42,373 bases of DNA, taken from NCBI GenBank assembly GCA_902576335.1, contig CACGVC010000007.1:1-42373 (forward strand), written 5' to 3'. Each line of letters starts with the position of its first letter. Position 1 is the stretch's first letter. Shown in pieces: positions 18,700 to 28,090 of this stretch. Origin of the DNA: an uncultured Pelagibacteraceae bacterium. GTDB lineage: Bacteria; Pseudomonadota; Alphaproteobacteria; Pelagibacterales; Pelagibacteraceae. The notes under the pieces are model-generated. The model was not told where the DNA came from. It worked only from the letters and a program-made list of their open reading frames with translations, and did not search any database. The position numbers and the translations under genes were made by a program.

Positions 18700-19961
18700 T
18701 TATTTATTACTTTATAACCAATATCCTTACGATAAAAACCACCATTCCAATTTAATTTTTTTAAATATTTATTTATATTTTCTCTAGCTTTTAAGAATTC
18801 ATCTGATAATGAAACAAAATTTAATACTCTTCCTCCAACGGAGAAAAACTTTCCTCCTTTTTCAATAGTTCCTGCATGGAATAAGAAATCTTGTGAATTT
18901 AGTTCAATTTTATTTAGATTTTTTATTTCAACATTCTTTTCGTATTTTTCTGGATAACCTTTTGAGCATAATACAACACACAAACTTTTCTTAGTATTCC
19001 AATTTATTTTTATTTCTTTCAAATTTTGATTGCAACAAGCTAAAAATATCTCAAATAAATCTGTATTTAATTTCGGAAGAATTGTTTGACACTCTGGATC
19101 CCCCATTCTTACATTATATTCGATAAGGTAGGGTTCATTATTGATGATCATTAATCCTGCGTATAAGAAACCTCTATATTCTGCACCAAGATCCTTTAAT
19201 GCTCTTAAGGTTGGGTTTATAATTTTATTTAATATTTTTTTTTCTAATTGTTCTCCTATCAATCTAGACGGAGAGTAGGCACCCATACCACCTGTATTTT
19301 TACCTTTATCACCCTCCAAAACTCTTTTATGATCTTGAGCTGTTCCAAAGTTTTGAATTGAAATTCCATCACTTATTACAAAAAAACTCATTTCCTCACC
19401 TCTCAAGAATTCTTCAACTAAAACTTTATTCGTTTTACCAAATTTCCCCTCAAAAATTTCCTTAACTGCTTTAGAAGACTGTTCAACATTATCACAAATG
19501 TAAACTCCTTTTCCTGAGGCCAAATTATCTGCTTTAATAACCATAGGATGATTGGATTTTTTTAAAAAATTATTGGCATCATCAATGTTATGGAATACTC
19601 CAAATTTTGCTGAAGGAATATTATATTTTTCGCAAATCTTTTTTGTAAAAATCTTCGAGCCTTCAAGCTGAGATGCTAATCTATTTGGACCAAAAACTTT
19701 AATTTCAAATTTTTGTAAGTAATCTACCAAACCATCCACAAGTGGTTTTTCAGGTCCCACTACCACTAATTCAATTTTATTTTTTAAGACATAGTCTTTA
19801 AAGATTTCAAAATCATTTGTGTCTATGTTAACATTGTTAGCTATTTTGGAAGTTCCAGCGTTTCCAGGGAAACAATAGATTTTATTTACTTTCTTTGAAC
19901 GCGTAAGAAGTTCACATATTGCATGTTCTCTGCCACCACTTCCTATTACACCTACAATCAT
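18696..19961 (-). CDS. purD: Phosphoribosylamine-glycine ligase (GAR synthetase)
   Basis: A 421-residue ATP-grasp enzyme, full length, performing the second step of purine synthesis (phosphoribosylamine plus glycine to GAR). The N-terminus shows GVIGSGGREHAICELL and FPGNAGTSKIANNV; the ATP-grasp core has VIKADNLASGKGVYI, GTAQDHKRVLEGDKG and NTGGMGAYSPS; the metal site has YNVRMGDPECQ. It is transcribed with rsmD and divergent from the DUF2093 gene across 21 bases. Confidence 0.98.
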   Translation of the reverse strand: MIVGVIGSGGREHAICELLTRSKKVNKIYCFPGNAGTSKIANNVNIDTNDFEIFKDYVLKNKIELVVVGPEKPLVDGLVDYLQKFEIKVFGPNRLASQLEGSKIFTKKICEKYNIPSAKFGVFHNIDDANNFLKKSNHPMVIKADNLASGKGVYICDNVEQSSKAVKEIFEGKFGKTNKVLVEEFLRGEEMSFFVISDGISIQNFGTAQDHKRVLEGDKGKNTGGMGAYSPSRLIGEQLEKKILNKIINPTLRALKDLGAEYRGFLYAGLMIINNEPYLIEYNVRMGDPECQTILPKLNTDLFEIFLACCNQNLKEIKINWNTKKSLCVVLCSKGYPEKYEKNVEIKNLNKIELNSQDFLFHAGTIEKGGKFFSVGGRVLNFVSLSDEFLKARENINKYLKKLNWNGGFYRKDIGYKVINK

Positions 19962-19982
19962 GTATAAGTATATAAACTAAAA

Positions 19983-20180
19983 ATGAGTAAAAAATTAGCA
20001 AAAATAAAATATTTACCAAATAATTTTCAAGTTATAGAACCAGGCGATCATGTTATCTGTGCAGTTTCTGGTAAATCTATAAGTTTAGAAAATTTAAATT
20101 ATTGGAATGTTGATTTACAAGAGCCTTATTATTCATACGTTGAAGCAAATGAAAAAAGAGAAAAAATAGAAAAAAAATAA
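19983..20180 (+). CDS. DUF2093-family small protein
   Basis: A 65-residue protein with the characteristic core NNFQVIEPGDHVICAVSGK, then ISLENLNYWNVDLQEPY. This matches DUF2093, a small family found mainly in Alphaproteobacteria and often encoded near purD or xseA. No function is established. The single cysteine in HVICAVSG is part of the family pattern. It is a lone plus-strand gene squeezed between purD (divergent, 21-base gap) and lpxL (convergent, 1-base gap). Confidence 0.88.
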   Translation: MSKKLAKIKYLPNNFQVIEPGDHVICAVSGKSISLENLNYWNVDLQEPYYSYVEANEKREKIEKK

Positions 20181-20181
20181 T

Positions 20182-21042
20182 TTATTTCCATCGATTATGA
20201 GACCAAATCCAATAATTTGGCTTTTTTGATATCATATTTTCAAGTAATTTGTTTAATTCATTTGTAATTTCCTCAACTGATTTATTTTCCTCAAAATTAA
20301 TGGGCTTATTAATAGTCATTCTAAACTTAATATCATCAAACCTCTCAATAAAAATTGGTACAACTGGTATTCTGTATTTTTTTACTAATTGAGCAGGAAT
20401 GGTTGTCGTGGAGGCTTTTTCATTAAAAAAATTTGAATCTATTCCTTCAGAAACTCTTTGATCGATCATTAGTGCAGTAGAAAACCCATCATTTATTAAT
20501 TTAACTAGTTCTTTGGTCCCTCCAATTCCTTTTTTTATTTGAAACTTACAAATATGATCTCTTCTTATTTTCTCCATTATTTTATTTAAAAAAAAGTTAT
20601 TTAATGGTCTATATATTGCAGCAACTTTGATGCCCATTTTTTCTATTTGCATTGCCATCAATTCAAAATTACTAAAATGACCTGAGATAAATACTACTCT
20701 CTGTTTATTAAGTTTTATATTTTCAAGAATTTCCCCACCATTTACAATGATGTTATCATTTAATCGATCGTGTCTAAATTTTTTAATAAACATATATTCT
20801 GCAAATACTCTTCCATAATTATTCCACATGGAAATATAAATTTCTTTTAACTCATTTTTATTAATATTTGGGAATGCTTTTTTAATATTAGAATAAATTA
20901 ATTTCTTTGATCTAAAGAGTGGACCAATTATTTGAAAAATTTTCCCACTTAAATTAGATGCTAATTTAATCCCTAAAATTTTGAATATACAGAAAAATAT
21001 AATTACAAGAATAAATTGTAAAAAATATTTTATATTTCTCAT
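20182..21042 (-). CDS. lpxL: Lipid A biosynthesis acyltransferase (LpxL/HtrB family)
   Basis: A 286-residue inner-membrane acyltransferase. An N-terminal hydrophobic anchor (about residues 8-26) is followed by the catalytic HX4E motif in SGHFSNFELM near residue 120, then AAIYRPLNN, and MIDQRVSEG further on. This family adds a secondary acyl chain to Kdo2-lipid IVA. Which chain or position is added cannot be read. It lies 1 base after the lpxK stop and ends the lipid A operon. Confidence 0.92.
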   Translation of the reverse strand: MRNIKYFLQFILVIIFFCIFKILGIKLASNLSGKIFQIIGPLFRSKKLIYSNIKKAFPNINKNELKEIYISMWNNYGRVFAEYMFIKKFRHDRLNDNIIVNGGEILENIKLNKQRVVFISGHFSNFELMAMQIEKMGIKVAAIYRPLNNFFLNKIMEKIRRDHICKFQIKKGIGGTKELVKLINDGFSTALMIDQRVSEGIDSNFFNEKASTTTIPAQLVKKYRIPVVPIFIERFDDIKFRMTINKPINFEENKSVEEITNELNKLLENMISKKPNYWIWSHNRWK

Positions 21043-21043
21043 G

Positions 21044-21979
21044 TCAATTAAGAATTATATCTAAGAATTCACTTTCGTTTTGAATCTGAAGCACCGATTT
21101 AACAAATCTAATTTTATCGATATATTTATTATTTAACCTATAAAAATCTTTTTCAGTTGTAATTATTTTGCAATTGATATTTTCAGCTTCTGTAATGATG
21201 TTGTTTAAATCTTTATCTGAATAAGTATAATGATCTGGATATTCAATTTCTTTTAAAATATTTATGTTATTTTTTTTTAACATTGATATGAAAGATTGAT
21301 GATTTCCAATTCCAGAAAATACTAAGTAATTGTCTTTCTTAATAAAATCATTCAAATTAAGAGGTACGTAAGTTGTAACAAAAATCTTTGCTTTAGGATT
21401 TACTTTAAAAATTTGGTTTTTGATATTTTCTAAATTTTCCATATTACCATTAATGAAAATATTTTTATAAAATTTTATGTTTTTAAAGTTTTCTCTCAGA
21501 GGTCCCGAAGGTATCGTGAAACCATTTCCAATCCAATTAACATCATTGAAACAAATGAAAATTATATCATAGTCTATAGAGTAATCTTGTAAACCATCAT
21601 CAAAAATTGCAACTTTATAACCTTGATCAACAGCATCCATCAATGCGTTCAGTCTTCTTTTTGATTTGAATAGTTTTCCCTTATTTTCCAATATTTTTTG
21701 TTCATCTATTTGGTTAGAATAATCTTTTTTTATAAAACATGATTCGATATTTTTTTGATTAAGCATTTCGTGTATTTTCAAACTCAAAGATGTTTTACCT
21801 GTGCCACCCACATAAATGTTGCCAACACATATTGTTTTAATTTTTTTTATTTTTTCTTTTTTTGCAATAGTTTTTTTTATTAAATTTATGCCAATTAAAA
21901 TCAGTGAAAAGGGTAAAAGAAGATAAGGTAAAATTTTCGAGTTTTTATTGTCCCAAAATTTGGGTTTATTAATTTTCAT
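21044..21979 (-). CDS. lpxK: Tetraacyldisaccharide 4'-kinase
   Basis: A 311-residue membrane-associated kinase that phosphorylates the 4' position of the lipid A precursor. An N-terminal hydrophobic stretch (about 18-32) is followed by the P-loop in VGNIYVGGTGKTSLSLKI (residues 52-69) and the IFDDGLQDYSI segment with catalytic acidic residues; GNHQSF and PDHYTYSDKDL are family-typical near the C-terminus. It overlaps waaA by 11 bases and is 1 base from lpxL. Confidence 0.96.
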   Translation of the reverse strand: MKINKPKFWDNKNSKILPYLLLPFSLILIGINLIKKTIAKKEKIKKIKTICVGNIYVGGTGKTSLSLKIHEMLNQKNIESCFIKKDYSNQIDEQKILENKGKLFKSKRRLNALMDAVDQGYKVAIFDDGLQDYSIDYDIIFICFNDVNWIGNGFTIPSGPLRENFKNIKFYKNIFINGNMENLENIKNQIFKVNPKAKIFVTTYVPLNLNDFIKKDNYLVFSGIGNHQSFISMLKKNNINILKEIEYPDHYTYSDKDLNNIITEAENINCKIITTEKDFYRLNNKYIDKIRFVKSVLQIQNESEFLDIILN

Positions 21980-23210
21980 AATTTATTGATTTACTTAGTT
22001 TATTTAATGTATTTTTAAATATAACATTACCCAATTTTTGTATTTTTTTTACCTTTTCCATCTTTTTTCTAAAAATTACTTCGTTAGCAAATTGTAAAGG
22101 ACTTCTAATTTCTTTGGATATGCTTAACGATTTAAGGAATGCATATACTTCTCTAAAATTGCTAATATTCGGTCCGTGAAGTATTTTTGCTCCATAACGT
22201 GCAGGTTCTATTGGGTTTTGACCACCTTTATTAGTTATAGATCCTCCCAAAAATACTGTAGTCGCTAATTTGTAAAATTTTTTAGACTCGCCAAAAGTAT
22301 CAACAATATAAATATCTGTATCTTTTAAATTTCTTAACTTTGCACTGTGATAGGAGGTTTTCAAATTAAGCTTTCTTAATTCATGGTTGATTTCATCAAC
22401 CCTATGAACATGCCTTGGGATGATTATTGTAATTAAGTTATTATATTTCTTTTTTAATAAAATATGAGTTTGTGCTGCAAATATCTCCTCATCTGCGTGG
22501 GTGCTTGCAGCAATACATATTTTGTATTTTTTAAATTTATTTTTAATTTCATTATCAAATTTTTTATTAACAGTTTTTTCATCCTCAAAAAATTTTAAAT
22601 TTCCGATATAATTAATATTTTTCACTCCTAATTTTTTTAGATATCTTATCGTTTCTTTGTTTTGGGGATAAGCAAAATTTATCTGATTAAAAATTTTTAA
22701 TGAAAATCTTTTTAATTTCATCCATCTTTCAAAAGTTTTTTTTGTTATTCTTGCATTTAGAAGAATTAAAGGAATATTCCTTTTTTTAAGTGATCTATAA
22801 ATACTTGGCCAAATTTCTGACTCTAAAAAAATTGATGAATTTGGCCTCCAATAACTGAGAAAAAAATTAGAAAAAAAAATATGGTCTATTGGAAAAAATT
22901 GATGGATTACTTTCTTAAATTTATATTTTTGAAGAATTTTTGATGAACTTAATGTACTTGATGTTACAAGAATTTGGTTAAAAAAATCATCTTTATCATA
23001 TTTATTAAGAATGGGTAAAACACTCATTAGTTCACCTACACTTGATCCATGAATCCACAATAATTTCCCAGAGCGCCTTTTTTTCGAAAAAATACAAAAT
23101 TTTTCTCTAAACCTTAATATATCCTCCTTGCCTTTAAAGATTCTTATTAAGATTATTATTGGTGAAAATAAAATTATTAAAGTTATTAATAATTGATAAA
23201 TTAAAAACAT
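21969..23210 (-). CDS. waaA: 3-deoxy-D-manno-octulosonic acid (Kdo) transferase
   Basis: A 413-residue GT-B glycosyltransferase of the inner membrane, transferring Kdo from CMP-Kdo to lipid IVA. An N-terminal membrane anchor (residues 3-22) precedes IHGSSVGELMSVLP, in which E60 is the catalytic base position. Family elements continue with VTSSTLSS, LESEIWPS, NARIT, AASTHADEE, IIPRHVHR and the nucleotide-binding FLGGSITNKGGQNPIEPA. It lies 2 bases after the exporter gene and overlaps lpxK. Confidence 0.96.
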   Translation of the reverse strand: MFLIYQLLITLIILFSPIIILIRIFKGKEDILRFREKFCIFSKKRRSGKLLWIHGSSVGELMSVLPILNKYDKDDFFNQILVTSSTLSSSKILQKYKFKKVIHQFFPIDHIFFSNFFLSYWRPNSSIFLESEIWPSIYRSLKKRNIPLILLNARITKKTFERWMKLKRFSLKIFNQINFAYPQNKETIRYLKKLGVKNINYIGNLKFFEDEKTVNKKFDNEIKNKFKKYKICIAASTHADEEIFAAQTHILLKKKYNNLITIIIPRHVHRVDEINHELRKLNLKTSYHSAKLRNLKDTDIYIVDTFGESKKFYKLATTVFLGGSITNKGGQNPIEPARYGAKILHGPNISNFREVYAFLKSLSISKEIRSPLQFANEVIFRKKMEKVKKIQKLGNVIFKNTLNKLSKSINYEN

Positions 23211-23212
23211 AT

Positions 23213-24952
23213 TTATTTTTGTATTTGTTTTTCATAAAAGTTTTTATAAAGGTCAGAATTCTTCAACAATTCCTCGTGACTACCACTTGCAACCATATTC
23301 CCTGAATCAATTACGTAAATATTGCTTGAGTTCAATATTGTTGATAATCGGTGAGCAATAACTATGGTGGTTTTATTTTTAGTCAAAATAGATAATGCAT
23401 CTTGAATTTTTGACTCTGTCTCAGTGTCAAGAGATGATGTTGCTTCGTCTAGAAGAATAATTGAACTTTTTTTCATCATGGCCCTGGCAATTGAAATTCT
23501 TTGTTTTTCTCCTCCTGATAATCTAACTCCATTTTCACCAATTAAAGTGTCAAATTTTTTCGGAAGAGATTCTATAAACTCATCACAATAAGAAAGCTTG
23601 GCAACTTTATAAATCTCCTCATCTGTAGCATCTATATTTGCATATTTGATATTGTTTTTAATTGTGTCGTCAAATAATGTTGTTTCTTGACTAACCAAAG
23701 ATATGTTATTTCTTAAGGAGTCAATTTTTGTTTTGTATATAGATTGATTATCAATAGTGATATCACCAGAATTAATATCGTAAAACCTTGGAATTAAATT
23801 TAAAATTGTGGACTTTCCCGAACCACTATGCCCTACCAAAGAAGTCATTTTTCCTCCGTTAAACTCTAAGTTAATTTCTTTAAGCACTTTACTTTGTTCA
23901 CCAGTATCGTATGAAAAGTTTACATTTTTAAAGTTAATTTTTGCTTCTTTTAAATTTAGAACTTCAGCCTCTTTTTCATCTTTAATTTTATTTTCATTAT
24001 CAATGATAGGTAAAATTCTTGAAGCCGCAGATAAACCTTGACTTAAAATCATACTGAGTGTCGATAAAGACCTAACTGGTTGATATGCCAGCATCATTGC
24101 AGCTAAAAATGAAAAAAAATTATTTATATCGAGTTCATTTTGCATCATTAACTTACCTGAATAAAAAATTAAAACTGCTATCATTATTCCAGTGAGAGTC
24201 TCCATTATTGGAGACATCCGCACAAAAATAACTTGTATTTTTTTATTCTTATCCTTTAGTTGCTCTAGGTAACGATCGGCTCTTAAATTTTCATAACTTT
24301 CTTTTTGAAAAATTTTAATTAATTTATGGTTTTTAAATAATTCAACTAAATATGTTGTTAGAAAACCTGATTTTTCTTGGGCCTGAGTAGTTATTTTGCT
24401 AAGTCTTTTACCTAAAATTTTAGCAGAAAAACCAGCTAGGGGTATCATTACTATTGATATCAAAGCCAATTTCCAATTCTGAGTAAACATAACAAATAAC
24501 AAACCAATTAGTGTAAGCGAGTCTTTAAATAATGTTAATAAAGCATGGCTAAGTAAATTTGTTATATGTGTAACATCGTAAGTAAGGTTAGAAATAAAAC
24601 TTCCAGAGTGTTTTTTATCTATGATTTGAGTATCAGCTTTGATAAGAGATTCCGTCATATCATACTGTAATTTTTTCTTAACCTCCTCACCAACTCCAAT
24701 CATTGTAGATTTTGCAAAATATAAAGAAAGTCCCTTTAGAGAAAAAGCAATAATTATCATAAAGGGAATTAAAAGAATTAGAGATTGGTCCTTTTCTATA
24801 AACAATTTTTTTATAGCAGGATCCAACAACCATGCTATTGCTGAAGTACTACCAGCAACCAAAATAGAAAAAAAGCCAGATAAAAGAATTTTATCAAGGT
24901 ACTTTCTTGAGTAATCCTTATAAAGTCTTTTGTAAATTTCTGTATTTTTCAT
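23213..24952 (-). CDS. msbA: ABC exporter, MsbA-type (probable lipid A flippase)
   Basis: A 579-residue half-transporter with an N-terminal six-helix membrane domain (to about residue 320) fused to an ATPase. The nucleotide-binding domain shows Walker A GHSGSGKST near residue 373, the Q-loop SLVSQETTLFDD, the signature LSGGEKQRISIARAM near 478, Walker B IILLDEATSSLD and the H-loop VIAHRLST. Length and architecture match MsbA. Its position directly before waaA-lpxK-lpxL supports lipid A export as its job. Its start overlaps the ubiA stop by one base. Related multidrug exporters share the same motifs, so context carries the assignment. Confidence 0.9.
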   Translation of the reverse strand: MKNTEIYKRLYKDYSRKYLDKILLSGFFSILVAGSTSAIAWLLDPAIKKLFIEKDQSLILLIPFMIIIAFSLKGLSLYFAKSTMIGVGEEVKKKLQYDMTESLIKADTQIIDKKHSGSFISNLTYDVTHITNLLSHALLTLFKDSLTLIGLLFVMFTQNWKLALISIVMIPLAGFSAKILGKRLSKITTQAQEKSGFLTTYLVELFKNHKLIKIFQKESYENLRADRYLEQLKDKNKKIQVIFVRMSPIMETLTGIMIAVLIFYSGKLMMQNELDINNFFSFLAAMMLAYQPVRSLSTLSMILSQGLSAASRILPIIDNENKIKDEKEAEVLNLKEAKINFKNVNFSYDTGEQSKVLKEINLEFNGGKMTSLVGHSGSGKSTILNLIPRFYDINSGDITIDNQSIYKTKIDSLRNNISLVSQETTLFDDTIKNNIKYANIDATDEEIYKVAKLSYCDEFIESLPKKFDTLIGENGVRLSGGEKQRISIARAMMKKSSIILLDEATSSLDTETESKIQDALSILTKNKTTIVIAHRLSTILNSSNIYVIDSGNMVASGSHEELLKNSDLYKNFYEKQIQK

Positions 24953-25818
24953 TAAAATATTTTTCCTATCAGGATAGTTGATAAAACAATCAGACCAAAA
25001 TAATTATTGCTTTTAAATATTGTGAGACATTTTTCTGCACTATCTGGTTTGAATGATCTAATTTGATAGCCAAATAAGTGAATTATTGGAAAAATTAATA
25101 ATAAGAAATACATATGATTAAATTTCAAAATATAACCTCCCAAGATAAAGCTAAGAATGAATATTAGATAACATAGGAATAAAAATAACTTTGAGTTTTT
25201 TTTAAATTTAATTGAAGTCGATTTTAATCCTATTATTTCATCATCTTTGATATCTTGATACCCATATACTGTGTCGTATCCGAGTGTCCAAAATATGGCT
25301 CCAAAATAAAATAATAAAGGAATTAAACTTATTTGTTCAGTATAAGATGTCCAGCCAAGCACTAGTCCATAGTTAAAAGTAATGCCTAAAAATAGTTGTG
25401 GCCAATATGTGTATCTTTTCATTAAAGGATAAGTAAATGCCAGAGGCATTGAGCCCAAGGCCAAAATAATTGTGAATAAATTAAAATTGAGTAAAACAAT
25501 TAAAGCGAGCAAACATAACACTAGTGCATAAATTAATGCATATTTCCAAGATATTTTTCCTGAAGCTAAAGGTCTATCTTTTGTTCTCTCAACTTTTTTG
25601 TCAAATTCTTTATCAAGTATATCATTAACAATGCATCCAGCCGATCTCATTAATACGGATCCTAAAAAAAATAGAGTTAAGTAAAAAAAATAATCATTTA
25701 GACTATCGTTAAAATCATAAGCTAGTGTTAGACCCCACGCACAAGGCCAAAATAACAACATGTAACCAATAGGTTTTTTTAGTCTAGTTATTTCGATAAA
25801 AATATTTAATTGGTTCAT
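24952..25818 (-). CDS. ubiA: 4-hydroxybenzoate polyprenyltransferase
   Basis: A 288-residue integral membrane prenyltransferase of ubiquinone biosynthesis. It has around eight hydrophobic segments and two Asp-rich prenyl-diphosphate/Mg sites: NDILDKEFDKKVERTKDRPLASG (first, near residue 66) and DTVYGYQDIKDDE (second, near 183). GSVLMRSAGCI just before the first site is characteristic of UbiA rather than MenA or CtaB. It leads the minus-strand set with msbA, waaA, lpxK and lpxL. Confidence 0.95.
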   Translation of the reverse strand: MNQLNIFIEITRLKKPIGYMLLFWPCAWGLTLAYDFNDSLNDYFFYLTLFFLGSVLMRSAGCIVNDILDKEFDKKVERTKDRPLASGKISWKYALIYALVLCLLALIVLLNFNLFTIILALGSMPLAFTYPLMKRYTYWPQLFLGITFNYGLVLGWTSYTEQISLIPLLFYFGAIFWTLGYDTVYGYQDIKDDEIIGLKSTSIKFKKNSKLFLFLCYLIFILSFILGGYILKFNHMYFLLLIFPIIHLFGYQIRSFKPDSAEKCLTIFKSNNYFGLIVLSTILIGKIF

Positions 25819-25870
25819 AAATTTTTACTTGTAAATAACAGGGGCAAGATTGATAATCAAATTGATTCGC

Positions 25871-26275
25871 ATGAATATAGATTACACTGTTACAGCACTA
25901 ATGTTTCCAGCTATTCCTTTACTAATGGGAGTGTATAGTAATAGATTTCACACTTTAAGTAATTTAATTAGAAAACTACATGATGAACATGTTTACGAGA
26001 AACATATTCCACCTGAGTGGAAAAAACAATTTCTCAATTTGAGCAATAGAATAACACTTCTAAGATGGACAATCTTGTTTGCGGCTTTCGGATTTTTATT
26101 CAACATGTTAACTGTTTTTGCGCTTTATATGGATGAGCTTCTTCTGGCAAGAATTATTTTTGGTTCATGTTGTCTTTCAATGATAATATCAATAATATTT
26201 TTTATTAGAGAAATACATATATCTACGAATGCTTTAAAACTTCATATGTCTGATATGGATGTAAACGTAGACTAG
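25871..26275 (+). CDS. DUF2721-family membrane protein
   Basis: A 134-residue protein from ATG 25871. It matches the DUF2721 pattern: a first segment ALMFPAIPLLMGVYSNRF followed by a polar part with LSNLIRKLHDEH, then LSNRITLLRWTILFAAFG, a third hydrophobic segment and the closing REIHISTNALKLHM. Three membrane spans are likely. Function is unknown. A TTG at 25850, seven codons earlier, follows a GGGG sequence at 25841-25844 at normal spacing and may be the true start. The stop overlaps the convergent quinone reductase stop by 4 bases. Confidence 0.8.
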   Translation: MNIDYTVTALMFPAIPLLMGVYSNRFHTLSNLIRKLHDEHVYEKHIPPEWKKQFLNLSNRITLLRWTILFAAFGFLFNMLTVFALYMDELLLARIIFGSCCLSMIISIIFFIREIHISTNALKLHMSDMDVNVD

Positions 26276-27243
26276 GGAATTATAACTGCAGGACCCGTCA
26301 ACAATCTTGCTTCTAAATCCTTATGAGCTTGTGCAGCGTCTTTTAGAGAATACTTCTTTGAAACTTTAACTTTAAATTTATTTGTTAGTAAAGCGTCAAA
26401 TACTTTTTTTGCAGACTCAACAAGCTCTTCTCTTTTAACTGTATAATGAGCAATTGAAGGTCTTGTAAAAAACAATCCTTTGGCATTAATATCTTTTTTA
26501 ACATCGATTGTATCAACGTATCCTGACGCATTTCCAAAAGCCACCATCATACCCCTTATCTTTAGTGTTTCGATTGAACCTTTGAAAGTTTTAATGCCAA
26601 CACCATCATAGACTACATCGATACCGTTTTTGCCAACAATTTTCTCTACTTCAGATACAAAATCTTTTTCTGAGTAATTTATTACATGGTGGCAGCCATT
26701 TTTTTTTGCAATTTCTTCTTTACTTTTTGAACCTACAGTTCCAATCACCTCAGCACCTAATGAATTTGCCCATTGGCATAAAATTTGACCAAGACCTCCT
26801 GCTGCAGCATGATATAAAACTTTATCACCTTTTTTTAAAGGATATGCTCTATGTATCAAATACTCTGCAGTAATTCCTTTTAGCGTTATGCATGAGGCTA
26901 CTTCGTCAGAAACTCCATCTGGAACTATAACTAATTTTTCTTCAGGCATTATTTGCTTTTCTGAATAAGCACCGATAGGCATTGATGCATGAGTTACCCT
27001 GTCACCAATTTTAAAAAATTTTATGTCTGACCCAACTTCTTCAATTATTCCACAAGACTCAAGACCTACACCACTCGGTAATGGAATGGGATAAAGTCCA
27101 GTTCTATGATAAACATCTATATAATTTAAACCGATAGATAAATTTTTAATCAAGACTTCTTTTGGTCCTGGCTTTCCAATTTCTGTATCTTTGAATGATA
27201 AAACCTCAGGTCCACCAAATTTTTCTATTTTGATTGATTTCAT
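26272..27243 (-). CDS. NADPH:quinone oxidoreductase, MDR (zinc-independent) family
   Basis: A 323-residue enzyme of the medium-chain dehydrogenase/reductase superfamily. The N-terminal catalytic domain has VGLESCGIIEEVG without the zinc ligands of alcohol dehydrogenases, and the nucleotide-binding site is LYHAAAGGLGQILCQWA near residue 145, typical of QorA-type quinone reductases. DVVYDGVG and the FTRPSIAHY segment also fit QorA. It is last in a DoxX-pirin-Qor unit, 3 bases after pirin. One-electron quinone reduction or enal detoxification are the known activities of relatives. Confidence 0.9.
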   Translation of the reverse strand: MKSIKIEKFGGPEVLSFKDTEIGKPGPKEVLIKNLSIGLNYIDVYHRTGLYPIPLPSGVGLESCGIIEEVGSDIKFFKIGDRVTHASMPIGAYSEKQIMPEEKLVIVPDGVSDEVASCITLKGITAEYLIHRAYPLKKGDKVLYHAAAGGLGQILCQWANSLGAEVIGTVGSKSKEEIAKKNGCHHVINYSEKDFVSEVEKIVGKNGIDVVYDGVGIKTFKGSIETLKIRGMMVAFGNASGYVDTIDVKKDINAKGLFFTRPSIAHYTVKREELVESAKKVFDALLTNKFKVKVSKKYSLKDAAQAHKDLEARLLTGPAVIIP

Positions 27244-27246
27244 TAA

Positions 27247-28083
27247 TTATTTTACAAAATTACCGCTATGATAATCTTGAACAGCTTGTAAGATCTCTGA
27301 TTTAGTATTCATTACAAATGGTCCACCTCGTGCTATTTCTTCATTAATAGGTTTTCCCGAAATGACTAAGAATTTAGCGTTAATTTTTGCAGACACTTTT
27401 AAACTTTCACCTTTTGATAATAATACCAAAGTGCTGTCTTTTACTTTAGTATGTTTTTTTTCACCAATTTCAATTTCACCATTTATTAAATATATGAATG
27501 AATTATGAGTAGAAGGAATTTTAAAATCAAATTTTTTACCTTTGTTTAGCTCAACATCAAAATAAATAGGTTCAACATTATGGCCTTTTACAGGACCTTC
27601 TGCTTTTTCAAATTTACCAGCTATGACTTTGATTTGTTTATCTTTATCTTTGTGAATTTTCATTTTATCAGCATCAATATAAATATATTCAGGCTTACTC
27701 ATTTTCAGTTTTGCTGGCATATTAATCCATAATTGAAAACCATGTAATTTACCCTCTTTCATTGCAGGCATTTCCGAGTGAATTATTCCGCTTCCAGTTT
27801 TCATCCATTGAACATCTCCTGCTGACATTTTTCCTTCACCACCTGTACTATCTTTATGTTCAAAGTCACCTGCAAGCATATATGTTACTGTTTCGATACC
27901 TCTATGAGGATGGGGAGGAAAACCAGCAATATAGTCCTCACTGTTCTCAGAGCCAAATTCATCTAACATTAAGAATGGATCGAAATAATTAGGCTCCACT
28001 CCAATGCTTCTTTTGAGTTTCACTCCTGCACCGTCGGATGAATTAATTGGTTTTATAATTTTCTGAATTTCAATTGAGTTCAT
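27247..28083 (-). CDS. Pirin-family bicupin protein
   Basis: A 278-residue bicupin. The N-terminal cupin has the metal-binding pattern FPPHPHRGIETVTYML and later SGIIHSEMP, giving three histidines and a glutamate as in human and E. coli (YhhW) pirins. The C-terminal part ends in the conserved GGPFVMNTKSEI element. Some pirins cleave quercetin, others act in redox sensing; the role here is unknown. It sits between DoxX and the quinone reductase with gaps of 7 and 3 bases. Confidence 0.93.
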   Translation of the reverse strand: MNSIEIQKIIKPINSSDGAGVKLKRSIGVEPNYFDPFLMLDEFGSENSEDYIAGFPPHPHRGIETVTYMLAGDFEHKDSTGGEGKMSAGDVQWMKTGSGIIHSEMPAMKEGKLHGFQLWINMPAKLKMSKPEYIYIDADKMKIHKDKDKQIKVIAGKFEKAEGPVKGHNVEPIYFDVELNKGKKFDFKIPSTHNSFIYLINGEIEIGEKKHTKVKDSTLVLLSKGESLKVSAKINAKFLVISGKPINEEIARGGPFVMNTKSEILQAVQDYHSGNFVK

Positions 28084-28090
28084 AATTTTT

